Source of the DNA: Marinobacter sp. AC-23
Lineage (GTDB): Bacteria > Pseudomonadota > Gammaproteobacteria > Pseudomonadales > Oleiphilaceae
NCBI RefSeq assembly: GCF_001858325.1
Contig: NZ_MBPP01000001.1
Span: 493,030 to 557,029 of the forward strand
DNA length: 64,000 nt
Reading direction: 5' to 3'
A model generated the notes under the pieces. The model saw only the letters and a list, made by a program, of their open reading frames with translations. It was not told the origin of the DNA and ran no database searches. Below are positions 31,384-40,828 of this stretch, in pieces. Position numbers and translations under genes: made by a program. Positions within the stretch are counted from its first letter, which is position 1, and each line of letters begins with the position of its first letter.

Positions 31384-32479
31384 CTAGATAACAATAAGCT
31401 CGGCACGCAAAGCGCCAGCCTGTTTAAGTGCTTCCAGTACCGCCATAACATCCCCCGGGCTGCGCCCACCTGGTTTACCGCCTGAACAATTTCATTCAGC
31501 GTAACCGCAGGTCCAAACTTGAACATACGGGCTGGGTCTTCGGTAATGGCAATCTGGGAGTCCTGCTCAATTTCGGTAGTGCCGCCCGCAAACGGGTTAG
31601 GCTGCTGAACCGCAGGGTTTTCCTGAATCGTTACCGTAAGGTTGCCGTGGGTAACGGCTGCCGGGCTGACTTTAACGTTCTGCCCTATAACAATGGTGCC
31701 TGTACGGCTGTTGATAACCACTTTTGCCGCATCTTCAGCTGGGTCTACCTCAAGGTTCTCCAGAATAGAGAGAAAGCTCACTCTCTGGGATGGGTCACGG
31801 GGTGCACGCACAGAAACCGACGTTGCGTCATGGGCATAGGCCATATCTGGCCCCAAGTGCTGATTAACCACTTCCACCACACGGCGAGCGGTTGTGAAAT
31901 CCGGGCGCATCAGGTTGAAGGTAATCGTGTCACCACGGCTAAAGGGCGAGGCTATTTCCCGCTCAATGGTCGCGCCATTTGGGATACGGCCAACGCTGGG
32001 AACATTCACCGTAATGCGCGAGCCGTCTTGCCCCTGGGCTCCAAAGCCGCCTACCACCAAGCTGCCCTGGGCCATCGCATACACGTTACCGTCGGCGCCT
32101 TTGAGGGGGCCATCAGCAGGGTTCCGCCCCGCAAGCTGTCGGCATTACCAATGGAGGACGCAGTAATGTCTATTTCCTGGCCGGTTTTGGCAAACGGGGG
32201 TAACGTCGCGCTCACGGTAACGGCCGCCACGTTGGCCAGTTTCGGGTTCACCCCCGGCGGCAAGGTAATGCCAAACTGGTTCATCATGTTGCGGAAGGTC
32301 TGATTGGTAAACGGCGTTTTATCACCGGTTCCATCCAAACCAACGACCAGGCCATAACCCACAAGCTGGTTGTTACGAACGCCTTTAATCCGCGCCAGGT
32401 CCTTCAGGCGATCTGCCATCACAGGCGCAGCCAAAACCGCTAACAACAACGAGAAAACCACGCCTCGGCGTAACATCAT
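31384..32479 (-). CDS. flgI: Flagellar P-ring protein FlgI, two frameshifts
   Basis: FlgI is exported to the periplasm and forms the P-ring bushing in peptidoglycan. The N-terminal part has a signal peptide ([22 protein letters not shown]) and then [20 protein letters not shown]. The second part continues [17 protein letters not shown] in another frame. Adding one C to the C5 run at 32105-32109 joins them as [18 protein letters not shown] further base at about 31457 restores the end ..[21 protein letters not shown]. Corrected length is 365 residues, the usual size. ATG 32479 overlaps the flgH TGA (ATGA); a GTG at 32491 is less likely. Confidence 0.92.
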
Positions 32480-33177
32480 AGGGGCCACCACTCACTGTTG
32501 AAAAACCGGGCCAGCCAGCCCATTTGGTTCGCCTGATCAAAATCGCCTGTGCCGCCGTACGCAATGCGGGCATCCGCAATGCGGCTGGAAGCCACTATGT
32601 TGCCTGGGGCGATATCCTGCGGGCGCACCAAACCGGTAAGCCGCACATATTCATCACCGTTGGTGAGCGACAACCACTTTTCGCCACGAACTTTCAGCAC
32701 GCCATTTGGCAGCACATCTACTACGGTCACGGTAATACTGCCTGCCAGGCTGTTGCTTTGATCAGCCTCTGCCTGGCCTTGAAAATCCCGCTCGTTTTTT
32801 ATAGCGGTTGCAATGCCAATGTTGTTTTTACCAAGAATGTTGGGCTCTGGCAGGGAGATATCGCTGTCCTTGGTGATCTTGGTTTCAGCATTTTTGCTGG
32901 CTCGTGTTGATTCTTTCAGGGTCACCGTGAGTACATCGCCAATATTCAGGGCCACCGTGTCGCCGTAAAAATTGTAATTGCGGGAGCTTTGGTAGATGGC
33001 CCCCGATTCGGGATCACGCTGCATCATCGCCTGAGCACGCACGGGCGCATACGAAGGATCATCCGGCTCAGCGCGCGGCCGGCTCATGGCGGTACATCCC
33101 TGCAGCACAGCAAGCACCAAAACCAGAAAACAGGTTCCTGCTGACTTGGTAAACCAGGTTGATGTAGTCGGTTTCAT
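32476..33177 (-). CDS. flgH: Flagellar L-ring lipoprotein FlgH
   Basis: FlgH forms the outer-membrane L-ring. The lipoprotein signal ends AVLQG before the modified cysteine (about residue 28). The mature protein shows the family stretches [19 protein letters not shown] and [23 protein letters not shown] 33177, preceded by GGGGAG, gives 233 residues. Its stop overlaps the flgI start. Confidence 0.95.
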   Translation of the reverse strand: MKPTTSTWFTKSAGTCFLVLVLAVLQGCTAMSRPRAEPDDPSYAPVRAQAMMQRDPESGAIYQSSRNYNFYGDTVALNIGDVLTVTLKESTRASKNAETKITKDSDISLPEPNILGKNNIGIATAIKNERDFQGQAEADQSNSLAGSITVTVVDVLPNGVLKVRGEKWLSLTNGDEYVRLTGLVRPQDIAPGNIVASSRIADARIAYGGTGDFDQANQMGWLARFFNSEWWPL

Positions 33178-33235
33178 GAGCTCTCCCCTCACACTTTTAC
33201 CCTCGCGCTTTCACAAAGCGTTCTGCTTCAGCTTA

Positions 33236-34023
33236 TTAGCCAATATTTTGCGTAATGAACTGGAGCATTTGATCGGCTGTGGAAACAACTTTTGAGTTCA
33301 TCTCGTAAGCACGCTGAGTGGTGATCATATTCACCAGCTCCTCAACCACCTGTACGTTGGATGACTCAACCATGCCCTGCTCCAATGCACCCAACCCGGC
33401 AAGCCCGGGCTCGCCTCAGCGGGGTCGCCACTGGCGTTTGTTTCTTTAAACAGGTTGTTACCAATAGCCTGCAGGCCCTGCGGGTTAATGAAACCAACCA
33501 GCGTAATCTGGCCCAGGTTAACCGGCGCCGCCTGATCATCCGTAATAGCGGATACGGTGCCATCTTTGCCTATGGTGATGGTTGTCGCGTTATCTGGCAC
33601 ATTGATGTTGGGCTGAAGCAGGTAACCATCCGGGGTCACCACATCGCCATCGGCGTTGAGCTGAAACTGCCCATCGCGGGTGTAGGCAGTCTGGCCATCA
33701 GGCATTTGGATCTGTAGAAAGCCACGGCCGTTAACGGCCAAATCCAGAGGCTGCTCCGTTACCTGAAGATTGCCTTGGGAAAACTGTTTTGCCGTACCCA
33801 CCACGCGTACACCGGTACCCAACTGCAACCCGGAAGGCAGTTCGGAGTTTTGCGTGTTCATGCCACCTGGCTGCCGATTTATCTGGTACAACAAATCCTG
33901 GAATACGGCCCTGTCACGCTTGAACCCCGTGGTGTTCACGTTGGCCAGGTTGTTGGAGATGGTCGACATGTTGGTGTCTTGGGCGCTTAGCCCGGTTTTA
34001 CTAACCCAAAGAGCTGGAAGCAT
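33236..34023 (-). CDS. flgG: Flagellar distal rod protein FlgG, frameshifted
   Basis: FlgG makes the distal rod. [19 protein letters not shown] and [19 protein letters not shown] are the conserved axial-protein start. After ..EASPGLPG the given frame turns into WVHWSRAW. Adding one T at 33393-33394 (GGTTGG to GGTTTGG) restores [22 protein letters not shown] and a C-terminus ending ..[12 protein letters not shown] at 33236, for 262 residues. The start is decided by the ribosome site: AAGGAG is 8 bases before ATG 34023 but only 2 before ATG 34029. Confidence 0.93.
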
Positions 34024-34103
34024 AATCATTACTCCTTGCCGGTGCCTGGCGAGCGGCTAACATTTGCCGCTTCAGGGTTATCCGACTTTGTTTTCAACAG
34101 TTA

Positions 34104-34855
34104 TCAGAGGTTCTGCAACAGTCGTGCCGCTGCCTCGGAATTCTCGTTTGCGGTACGCATTACCTTCACTTGCATCTCGTACTGACGGGACAACTGAAGG
34201 TTGGAAATCATTTCTTCCACCGCATTTACGTTAGAGCTTTCAAGAAAACCGGAAACCACACGCAACGCAGCATCTGCAGGCTCGCCGCCATCCACGGCCT
34301 CGCCTGGCTTGCGGTGAATAAATCCATCCAGGCCTTTTTCAAGAGCTTCCCGGGGGGGGTTAACCAGCTTTAGCCTATCGACCTCAACCAGCTGATCTGG
34401 CGGACCGCCCACAGGAATGATGGATACAGTGCCATCGGCACCAACCTGCACATTGTCAAAAGGGGGAAGCGCAACCGGGCCACCGTTACCCAATACCATC
34501 TCACCACTGGCCAGGCGCACCATGCCGTTCACATCAATCTGCAAACTGCCAGAGCGGGTAAACACCTCTTCGCCAAGGTTGTTCTGAATGGCCAGCCAGC
34601 CGTCACCCTGTAAGGAGATGTCCATCTTCCGGCCGGTTTGCATCAGGCTCCGGCCGACAAATCGGTGCCGGGCCGCTCTGCCATGGCGTATGCACGGGTA
34701 GGATGGTGCTCGCCATACACGGGCATGCTCCGGGCCTGGGCAAAGTCTTTCTTGAAGCCTGTGGTGTTTACGTTGGCCAGGTTATTGGCATGGGCGCGTT
34801 GGGACAGCATATTCTGCTTGGCGCCAGACATACCGATATAAAGTGCTTTGTCCAT
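34104..34855 (-). CDS. flgF: Flagellar proximal rod protein FlgF, frameshifted
   Basis: FlgF is a proximal rod protein. The start MDKALYIGMSGAKQNMLSQR and the motif [15 protein letters not shown] are read from ATG 34855. The frame stops after TDLSAGA. Adding one C at 34646-34647 (GCCTGATG to GCCCTGATG) gives SAGALMQTGRKMDISLQGDGW and the rest to 34104, for 250 residues. The C-terminus ESSNVNAVEEMISNLQLSRQ is the usual axial helix. It is the first gene after the second sigma-54 promoter. Confidence 0.93.
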
Positions 34856-34908
34856 GGGACAACTCCTGCCGGAATTTTGACTGTTTCCAGTGCTCTTTCA
34901 GACATTCC

Positions 34909-34924
34909 TGCAGGAGTCGTGCCA
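34909..34924 (-). promoter_or_regulatory. Sigma-54 promoter of the flgFGHIJKL unit
   Basis: The minus strand reads TGGCACGACTCCTGCA, a near-perfect -24/-12 element with GG and GC separated by exactly 10 bases. It lies in the 87-base gap between flgE and flgF, about 55 bases upstream of the flgF start. In Pseudomonas flgF-flgL are known to be transcribed separately from flgB-flgE under RpoN control. Confidence 0.85.
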
Positions 34925-34942
34925 AGCTTACATCAAAGCCTT

Positions 34943-36832
34943 TTAGCGGAGGTTGATGATGGTCTGAGTGACCGCATCGGAGGTTTCAATCGTTTTGGCG
35001 TTTGCCTGATAGTTGCGCTGAGCAATGATCAAGTTCACCAGCTCACCAGAAAGATCCACATTGGATTCTTCTACCGAGCTGGCCTTAATACCACCGAGTG
35101 TTCCTGTGTCGGGTTTGCCAATAACCGGTTGTCCAGATTCGAAGGTTTCAACCCAGCTGGTATCTCCTACAGCTGACAGCCCATCAGTGTTGCTGAAAGA
35201 AGCCAAGGCAACCTGCCCAAGGGACTTAGACTGACCATTGGTATAGCGGGCAAACAGGATCCCCTCGGAAGACACATCAAGACCGGAAAGCCGGCCAGTT
35301 GTGTAGCCATTCTGGCGCTGATCATCAACACCAAACGTTGCGCCATACTGGGTGGTTTCTCCCAAGCTCAACACAAAGGCTGATGTGGTTGGGGGATCCG
35401 GAATCGGAGTAACCACCGTTGCACCTGCCGCAGGAGGGCCGTCGGAACCGTTAGGCTGACCGTTCTTGTCTTTAGGAACCCAGTCGGTGATTACAATTTC
35501 ACCGCTGGCATCACCATTAATAGATTGCAGGGTACCGTCTTGGTCAAATCTCGCGGTATAAGGCGTAGCATCAGTACCCGCAACCATTTCACCATCAATC
35601 TGCAGATAAACAGACCATTCACTCACCCCCACGCCATTGCCCGGTGAAGGCTCCTTCACGAAAAACTGCGTGAGTTCGTGGGAATTACCCAAGCTATCGA
35701 AAATTGACGTTGAGGTGGCGTGGTTATAAGTACGCTGATCCTGCGGGTTGAACTCGTTGGTTATACGTATGGGCGACTGGCCATACTCAGTTACAAAGTT
35801 ATTGCCAGAGCCACCGGTTGCAGTGACACCTGCAATCGTACGATCGCCAGTTACGTTAATATCGCCGGTCTCCGATACCGTGTTACTCGCGCCACCCGAG
35901 CCATCATTGTAAGTAATATCAAGGTTCTCACCTTGGTTATGACTAACACGCAGCACATTGTTACCGGTTCCATCGTCCACAATGGCGGCGGAGATCGCGG
36001 TATCGCTTGAATCATTGATCGCGGCCTTGAGTTCTTCAAGGCTGCTCACATTGCTGGTGTCTAGCTGAAGCGGTGCACCGTTGACTCTCAGTTCGAATGA
36101 GAAGCCTGCCGCTGCAACATCGGCGTCGCTAAGACCCAAATTTGCAGTTGTGGTCGCTGAGGCACTCAACCCTGGTGCCGTGGTTAGCTTGTCTGCAATT
36201 TGGCGGGCAGTGGTCAAACCACTCAAATCCACCGAATAAGCGGGTGTGCCGTCGGTATAGGTCATCTCGAACTGCTCGCCGTTCACATCGCCAAATGCCA
36301 GCGGCCCCACATCACGCACCCGGGACTCAAGCACCGACTCGCGGGAATCCAGGTTTAAATCAGAACGCAAGTTGGTGGTGCGACGTGGCGCCAAGTTATC
36401 CGTCGCAATTTCGAGGTCACCACGAATACCCGAGAGATTACCATCCCCATCAGCGGTGAAACCCTGAACCCGCATAGACTGGTTATTCACCACAAAACCA
36501 TCTTTATCAATGGTGAACTGCCCAGCTCGGGAGTAACGGGTTTCACCGCCATTATTCAGAACAAAGAAGCCATCGCCCTCAATGGCCATATCCAATCCAT
36601 TGTCTGTAAAGCTAATATTGCCCTGGCCAAATGATTGCTTTATGCCCTGTACGTTTACACCATCACCAACAGGGTTAGAGCCGCCGCTGAGAAAACCATT
36701 GGCGTAAAGATCGCCGAACTGCACGCGGCTACTCTTAAAACCAACCGTGCTGGCGTTGGCAATATTGTTGCCGGTTACGTCCAGATCTACCGCTGCCGCC
36801 CTAAGGCCACTGAGCCCTGTATTAAAAGCCAT
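34943..36832 (-). CDS. flgE: Flagellar hook protein FlgE, enlarged form
   Basis: FlgE polymerises into the hook. The conserved ends are MAFNTGLSGLRAAAVDLDVT with NNIANASTVGFKSSRVQFGD, and the C-terminal ESNVDLSGELVNLIIAQRNY with ETSDAVTQTIINLR. The 629 residues are far more than the roughly 402 of E. coli. The extra part lies in the middle (about residues 170-420) and is rich in Gly, Asn, Thr and Asp, as expected for surface domains. The frame is intact. Confidence 0.95.
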   Translation of the reverse strand: MAFNTGLSGLRAAAVDLDVTGNNIANASTVGFKSSRVQFGDLYANGFLSGGSNPVGDGVNVQGIKQSFGQGNISFTDNGLDMAIEGDGFFVLNNGGETRYSRAGQFTIDKDGFVVNNQSMRVQGFTADGDGNLSGIRGDLEIATDNLAPRRTTNLRSDLNLDSRESVLESRVRDVGPLAFGDVNGEQFEMTYTDGTPAYSVDLSGLTTARQIADKLTTAPGLSASATTTANLGLSDADVAAAGFSFELRVNGAPLQLDTSNVSSLEELKAAINDSSDTAISAAIVDDGTGNNVLRVSHNQGENLDITYNDGSGGASNTVSETGDINVTGDRTIAGVTATGGSGNNFVTEYGQSPIRITNEFNPQDQRTYNHATSTSIFDSLGNSHELTQFFVKEPSPGNGVGVSEWSVYLQIDGEMVAGTDATPYTARFDQDGTLQSINGDASGEIVITDWVPKDKNGQPNGSDGPPAAGATVVTPIPDPPTTSAFVLSLGETTQYGATFGVDDQRQNGYTTGRLSGLDVSSEGILFARYTNGQSKSLGQVALASFSNTDGLSAVGDTSWVETFESGQPVIGKPDTGTLGGIKASSVEESNVDLSGELVNLIIAQRNYQANAKTIETSDAVTQTIINLR

Positions 36833-36858
36833 AATTCACCCCCAGTCTGACACCGGTA

Positions 36859-37536
36859 TTAATTGATTTGTTTAACATCTGACAGCGCAATAGAACCCAT
36901 GCCTGCCAAGTTAAGGGTCACGGAGCCACCCTGGCCCAACGAAACACTGTCTACATTGGCACTAACAAGGGTTGGAAGCTGCACACTGCCCTGCGGATAA
37001 GACCCTTCAGCTACAATCTTGTACGGCCCAGGCGGCAAGCTGTTGCCGTCACCGTCCTTGCCATCCCAGCTGAACGCTTTAACACCCGCCGAGCTACTGC
37101 CAAGTTCAATCTGGCGCACCAGCTCACCGCTGGAATTTTGGATAGACACACGCACGTCTCCAGTAGACGCCGGCACCTGAATGTTGCCCGAGATTTCACC
37201 CTCAGCGCCTAAAATCCCCACTTCGGAAGGTGCCAATACTGTCTTACCTACCATCGCCGATGCCTGAAGCGCCTGAGTGGAGCGGAACTGCCCAACCACA
37301 TCATCCACGGTGCCAGAGAGCTTCTGCATCTCTTCCAGCGAGCTGAACTGAGCAAGCTGCGAAATAAACTCGCCGTTATCCTGGGGCTCCAGTGGGTTCT
37401 GGTTTTTGAGCTGCGCCAGCATCAATTCCATGAACTCGTTCTTGCCAAGCTCGCCATTGCCACCTGCAGCAGTTTGCGGCTGGGATCTGTAATTACCCAG
37501 TACGTCACCGGCCTGCGTTGCGTTAACTGCACTCAT
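36859..37536 (-). CDS. flgD: Flagellar hook-capping protein FlgD
   Basis: FlgD is the scaffold cap for hook growth. The N-terminal signature is GELGKNEFMELMLAQLKNQN followed by PLEPQDNGEFISQLAQFSSL. The C-terminal part has the FlgD Ig-like and Tudor-like domains (SGELVRQIELGSSSAGVKAF). The 225 residues are a normal size. It lies between flgC and flgE in the flgBCDE unit. Confidence 0.95.
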   Translation of the reverse strand: MSAVNATQAGDVLGNYRSQPQTAAGGNGELGKNEFMELMLAQLKNQNPLEPQDNGEFISQLAQFSSLEEMQKLSGTVDDVVGQFRSTQALQASAMVGKTVLAPSEVGILGAEGEISGNIQVPASTGDVRVSIQNSSGELVRQIELGSSSAGVKAFSWDGKDGDGNSLPPGPYKIVAEGSYPQGSVQLPTLVSANVDSVSLGQGGSVTLNLAGMGSIALSDVKQIN

Positions 37537-37554
37537 GATTCGATCCTCGCCCCG

Positions 37555-38004
37555 TTACTGCTGACCAAGTGTCAGGATGCGCTGCATCATGGATTTGGCC
37601 GTGTTCATAATGTCCACGTTCATCTGAAAACTTCTTGAGGAAGACATCATGTCGGCCATCTCTTCCACCACGTTTACATTGGGATAAAATACATAACCGT
37701 CTTCATTCGCTGCCGGGTGATGCGGCTCGTAACGCATCTGTAGCTCGGCATTGCTTTCAACAATACCCTCCACACGAACACCCGCACTTGCATCCTCTCC
37801 CGCCTGAACACCAAAGCCCTGCTGACCCGGGTTCATCATGGATTGCTGGATTGCCGAGAAAACCGGCTTGCGTGCGCGGTAAGTGGTCTCCGTACTTGAG
37901 CTTGCGGTTTCTGCGTTTGCAATGTTTGAGGCGGTGGTGTTCAGCCGCAGCGATTGCGCTGTCATGCCGGAACCGGCGATGTCAAAGATGCTGCCAAGTG
38001 ACAT
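37555..38004 (-). CDS. flgC: Flagellar proximal rod protein FlgC
   Basis: The 149-residue protein starts MSLGSIFDIAGSGMTAQSLR with LNTTASNIANAETASSS. It ends with the conserved VNVVEEMADMMSSSRSFQMN and VDIMNTAKSMMQRILTLGQQ helix. It is a proximal rod subunit with FlgB, located 34 bases after flgB. Confidence 0.95.
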   Translation of the reverse strand: MSLGSIFDIAGSGMTAQSLRLNTTASNIANAETASSSTETTYRARKPVFSAIQQSMMNPGQQGFGVQAGEDASAGVRVEGIVESNAELQMRYEPHHPAANEDGYVFYPNVNVVEEMADMMSSSRSFQMNVDIMNTAKSMMQRILTLGQQ

Positions 38005-38038
38005 GATGTCTCTCCTTCGCTAATCGTGGAACGGCGGC

Positions 38039-38437
38039 TTACTCGCCTTTCAAGGCTTTGGTCAGGCCGGTAAATTTGCTATTTAAAAACTGGAAACTTG
38101 CCTGGTAATCCATCGCGTTGCGCATGAACCGGGTCTGCTCTGCCTGTGCATCAACCGTATTACCATCAACGGAAGGCTGGTTTGGCACCCGGTACATTAA
38201 ATCCGAATCTCCGGCACCTGCAGACGTATCCATATGGCCGGCGTGGGTTTTCTCCATGCCAAAGCCGCTCATATTGTCCTGGGCCTTTTGCATCATGGCC
38301 TGGAAATCGAGATCTCGGGCCTTAAAGCCCGGCGTATCAGCGTTAGCCATGTTGTTTGCCAGAACTTCAGCGCGCTTTACTCTGGCTTCCAGTGCGTGCT
38401 CGTGAATGCCAAGAGCCTTATCAAACGTAATCGCCAT
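38039..38437 (-). CDS. flgB: Flagellar proximal rod protein FlgB
   Basis: The 132-residue protein starts MAITFDKALGIHEHALEARV and carries NNMANADTPGFKARDLDFQ, the axial-protein motif. The ending ..MDYQASFQFLNSKFTGLTKA is typical. ATG 38437 has GGAGG 6 bases upstream. It is the first gene of the flgBCDE unit and follows a sigma-54 promoter. Confidence 0.95.
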   Translation of the reverse strand: MAITFDKALGIHEHALEARVKRAEVLANNMANADTPGFKARDLDFQAMMQKAQDNMSGFGMEKTHAGHMDTSAGAGDSDLMYRVPNQPSVDGNTVDAQAEQTRFMRNAMDYQASFQFLNSKFTGLTKALKGE

Positions 38438-38501
38438 ACAACCTCCGAATCCTGTCGCCGGCCATGAATACGTTGCCGGGTTTGCTCTATGCCAGAACTA
38501 A

Positions 38502-38517
38502 AGCAATGCTAATGCCA
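38502..38517 (-). promoter_or_regulatory. Sigma-54 promoter of the flgBCDE unit
   Basis: The minus strand reads TGGCATTAGCATTGCT: -24 GG and -12 GC with 10 bases between, close to the TGGCAC-N5-TTGCW consensus. It lies about 65 bases upstream of flgB inside the 223-base gap to the nitroreductase gene. The rest of the gap shows only AAGCGG-type short repeats (38579-38616). Confidence 0.8.
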
Positions 38518-38660
38518 GCTTTTGTGATGCAACTGAATTCGGGTGCTTACAGCTGGTTACGAGAGGTGCAAGAAAAGAAAAGCGGAAAAGAAGCGGCAAA
38601 CGAAAATGAAAGCGGCAAGCTGTTTCCCCCACCCAGTGGGCAGGGAAAACGCGGGTTTAC

Positions 38661-39215
38661 CTACTTTGGCCAACGAGCGACAAACTCAGCTAACTCTGGC
38701 CTCGGCACGTCTGGTTTGGTAGAGGAAACGGTGCCCGTGTAGAGAAAGCCGGTAATGGACTCGCCTTTTTCAAGACCAAGCCCTTCAAGAACCACCGGGT
38801 TGTACGCCATGTCGCCAGTGCGCCACATAACGCCGTACCCGGCATCCTGCAGAGCCAACCCAAGAAAACTCATGCTCGCGCCCGCAGAGAGCAACTGCTC
38901 AACTTCCGGTACCTTGTGATGCTTTTGCACAGAGGCAATCCCAACGATGACCATGGGTGCGCGCATGGCTTTCTTATGCATCTTTTCAAGCTTGGGGCCA
39001 TCGATGTTATCGGAATAGGCTGCGGCGAACAGATCCCCCAAAGCTTTCAGGTCTTCACCTTCGATAACAAGGTAACGCCAGGGTCGCAACAAGGCATGAT
39101 CCGGTGCCCGGGAGGCGCAAGAAAATGCGCGCTCGAGTGTTACGGCATCCGGAGCTGGCGCTTCCAGCCGTGGCTCAGATGCCCGGTTGAGCAAGAAGTC
39201 AGTGACTGAACTCAT
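38661..39215 (-). CDS. Nitroreductase family protein (YdjA-like)
   Basis: An FMN-dependent oxidoreductase of unknown substrate, 184 residues. Family features are the FMN-phosphate contact region SRAPDHALLRPWRYLVIEG, the central hydrophobic helix GASMSFLGLALQDAGYGVMW and the ending LYTGTVSSTKPDVPRP. The short length and RAPDHALLRPWR match the YdjA subgroup rather than NfsB. It is divergent from the adenylate cyclase gene and upstream of, but not clearly joined to, the flagellar genes. Confidence 0.85.
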   Translation of the reverse strand: MSSVTDFLLNRASEPRLEAPAPDAVTLERAFSCASRAPDHALLRPWRYLVIEGEDLKALGDLFAAAYSDNIDGPKLEKMHKKAMRAPMVIVGIASVQKHHKVPEVEQLLSAGASMSFLGLALQDAGYGVMWRTGDMAYNPVVLEGLGLEKGESITGFLYTGTVSSTKPDVPRPELAEFVARWPK

Positions 39216-39380
39216 ATCTATAATTTTCCGGTAGCTGAATTCTGTTCCGTTAACGCTTAAGTAAGTCCCGTGAATTGTGGGTTATACGTAATGCTGTTAA
39301 CCTTTAGTAGTAGTGCAAACCCTACTCTGCATAACACAATTAAAACCATACGGTTCCAGCGCCATGAGTGACCCGCGTAC

Positions 39381-40826
39381 ATGATGAGTGCTCCGGCAGA
39401 TCTGCGCAATGCCAGCAACAGCGTAGAAAAATCACTGGCATCCGAGGCTTTGAACAGCCCGGTGGTCATACCCCCAATGCCCGATTACAACGGGCGCCTA
39501 CTGGCCTATACAGCGACAACCGCCATTATTATTGTGGGCGAACTGCAAGGTGTGTTTCCCCAGTGGAACCTTTGGCTGATTGCCGGCGCCTTGATTTGGC
39601 CCCACATTGCACACTTGCTCACCCGGCGCACGTTTCTGAGAAACTCCCCCCGCATCCGCCAGAAGATGCTTATTGCGGACTGTGTGATTGGCGGTGGCTT
39701 CATCGGCTGTATCGGTTTGGTTGCCATCCCCTCTGCCTCGGTCGCCCTGATGTTGATGTTCAGCGCCCTGATCGTTGGTGGCATTCGGCAATGGCTGATC
39801 GGCTCTGGCTTTATGGCCGCCTCTATTGTGGTTTTCTTGGCCCTCTCTGGCCAGGCAGAGTCGTTCCAGTCACCCCTGCTCACCAGCATGCTGTCTATAT
39901 TATCCACGGGTCTTTATATCTGTGTGACAGCATTTTATTCCCACCAGCAAGCCCGCGCCCTTATGCTGGCAAAAACCCAGATACAAAACCAGCGTGAGCA
40001 ATCCATCGCGCTCTCCCACAAGCTTTCAAAATACCTTTCACCGCAGGTATGGCAATCTATCTTTACCGGTGAACGAGATGTACGCCTTGAAACTCAGCGC
40101 AAAAAACTCGCCATTTTCTTCTCCGATATAAAAGGCTTTACCGAACTCTCCGAAGAAATGGAGCCAGAAGCGCTTACAGAGTTGTTAAACCACTACTTTA
40201 ACGGAATGTCTGAAGTAGCTCTCAGGTACGGCGGCACCATCGACAAGTTTGTGGGCGATTCCATCATGGTGTTCTTTGGCGACCCTACAAGCCGCGGCCA
40301 GAGAGAAGACGCCTTCGCTTGCGTGTCCATGGCAATCGACATGCGCAAGCATATGAAAATCATGCGGCAAAAGTGGCGCAGCCAGGGCATAAAAACCCCG
40401 CTAGAGATTCGCATGGGCATCAGCACCGGTTACACAACTGTGGGTAACTTTGGCGCCGAGAACCGCATGGATTACACCATTATTGGCAAGGAGGTTAACC
40501 TTGCCAGCAGGCTGGAATCCCTCGCGGAGCCGGGCGAGATTCTTGTCTCCTACGAGACCTTCTCACTGATCAAAGACCGGATTATGTGCCGTGATAAGGG
40601 CGAGATTACGGTGAAAGGTTTCGGCAAACCCGTGCCTATTTATGAAGTCGTGGATTTCCGCAGAGATATGGGGCCAAACCGCAGCTTTATGGAGCACGAG
40701 CACAGCGGCTTTGCCATGTATCTGGATTCCGACAAAATTACCGAAAGGGAGCGTAAGACCATTCTCAGCGCTCTGGAAGATGCCACAGAGCGCCTGCGCC
40801 ACGAAGAAGACAGCGCTCGGGACTGA
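39381..40826 (+). CDS. Membrane class III adenylate cyclase, CyaB/MASE2-like
   Basis: It makes cAMP at the inner membrane. The first 190 residues hold about six hydrophobic helices, in the style of the MASE2 sensor. A short helical linker follows, then one class III cyclase domain (about 240-435). Catalytic residues are visible: metal-binding D249 (FFSDIKGFTE) and D293 (KFVGDSIMVFFG), adenine-selecting K289 and D364 (MDYTIIG), and transition-state N373 and R377 (NLASRLE). The arrangement is that of Pseudomonas aeruginosa CyaB, which feeds the Vfr regulon; that link is inference here. ATG 39381 and 39384 are equivalent starts; no clear ribosome site was seen. Confidence 0.88.
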   Translation: MMSAPADLRNASNSVEKSLASEALNSPVVIPPMPDYNGRLLAYTATTAIIIVGELQGVFPQWNLWLIAGALIWPHIAHLLTRRTFLRNSPRIRQKMLIADCVIGGGFIGCIGLVAIPSASVALMLMFSALIVGGIRQWLIGSGFMAASIVVFLALSGQAESFQSPLLTSMLSILSTGLYICVTAFYSHQQARALMLAKTQIQNQREQSIALSHKLSKYLSPQVWQSIFTGERDVRLETQRKKLAIFFSDIKGFTELSEEMEPEALTELLNHYFNGMSEVALRYGGTIDKFVGDSIMVFFGDPTSRGQREDAFACVSMAIDMRKHMKIMRQKWRSQGIKTPLEIRMGISTGYTTVGNFGAENRMDYTIIGKEVNLASRLESLAEPGEILVSYETFSLIKDRIMCRDKGEITVKGFGKPVPIYEVVDFRRDMGPNRSFMEHEHSGFAMYLDSDKITERERKTILSALEDATERLRHEEDSARD

Positions 40827-40828
40827 TT

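Noticed and set aside
38464..38742. 92-residue plus-strand frame upstream of flgB
   Set aside because: It overlaps the sigma-54 promoter and the nitroreductase end, with no family features.
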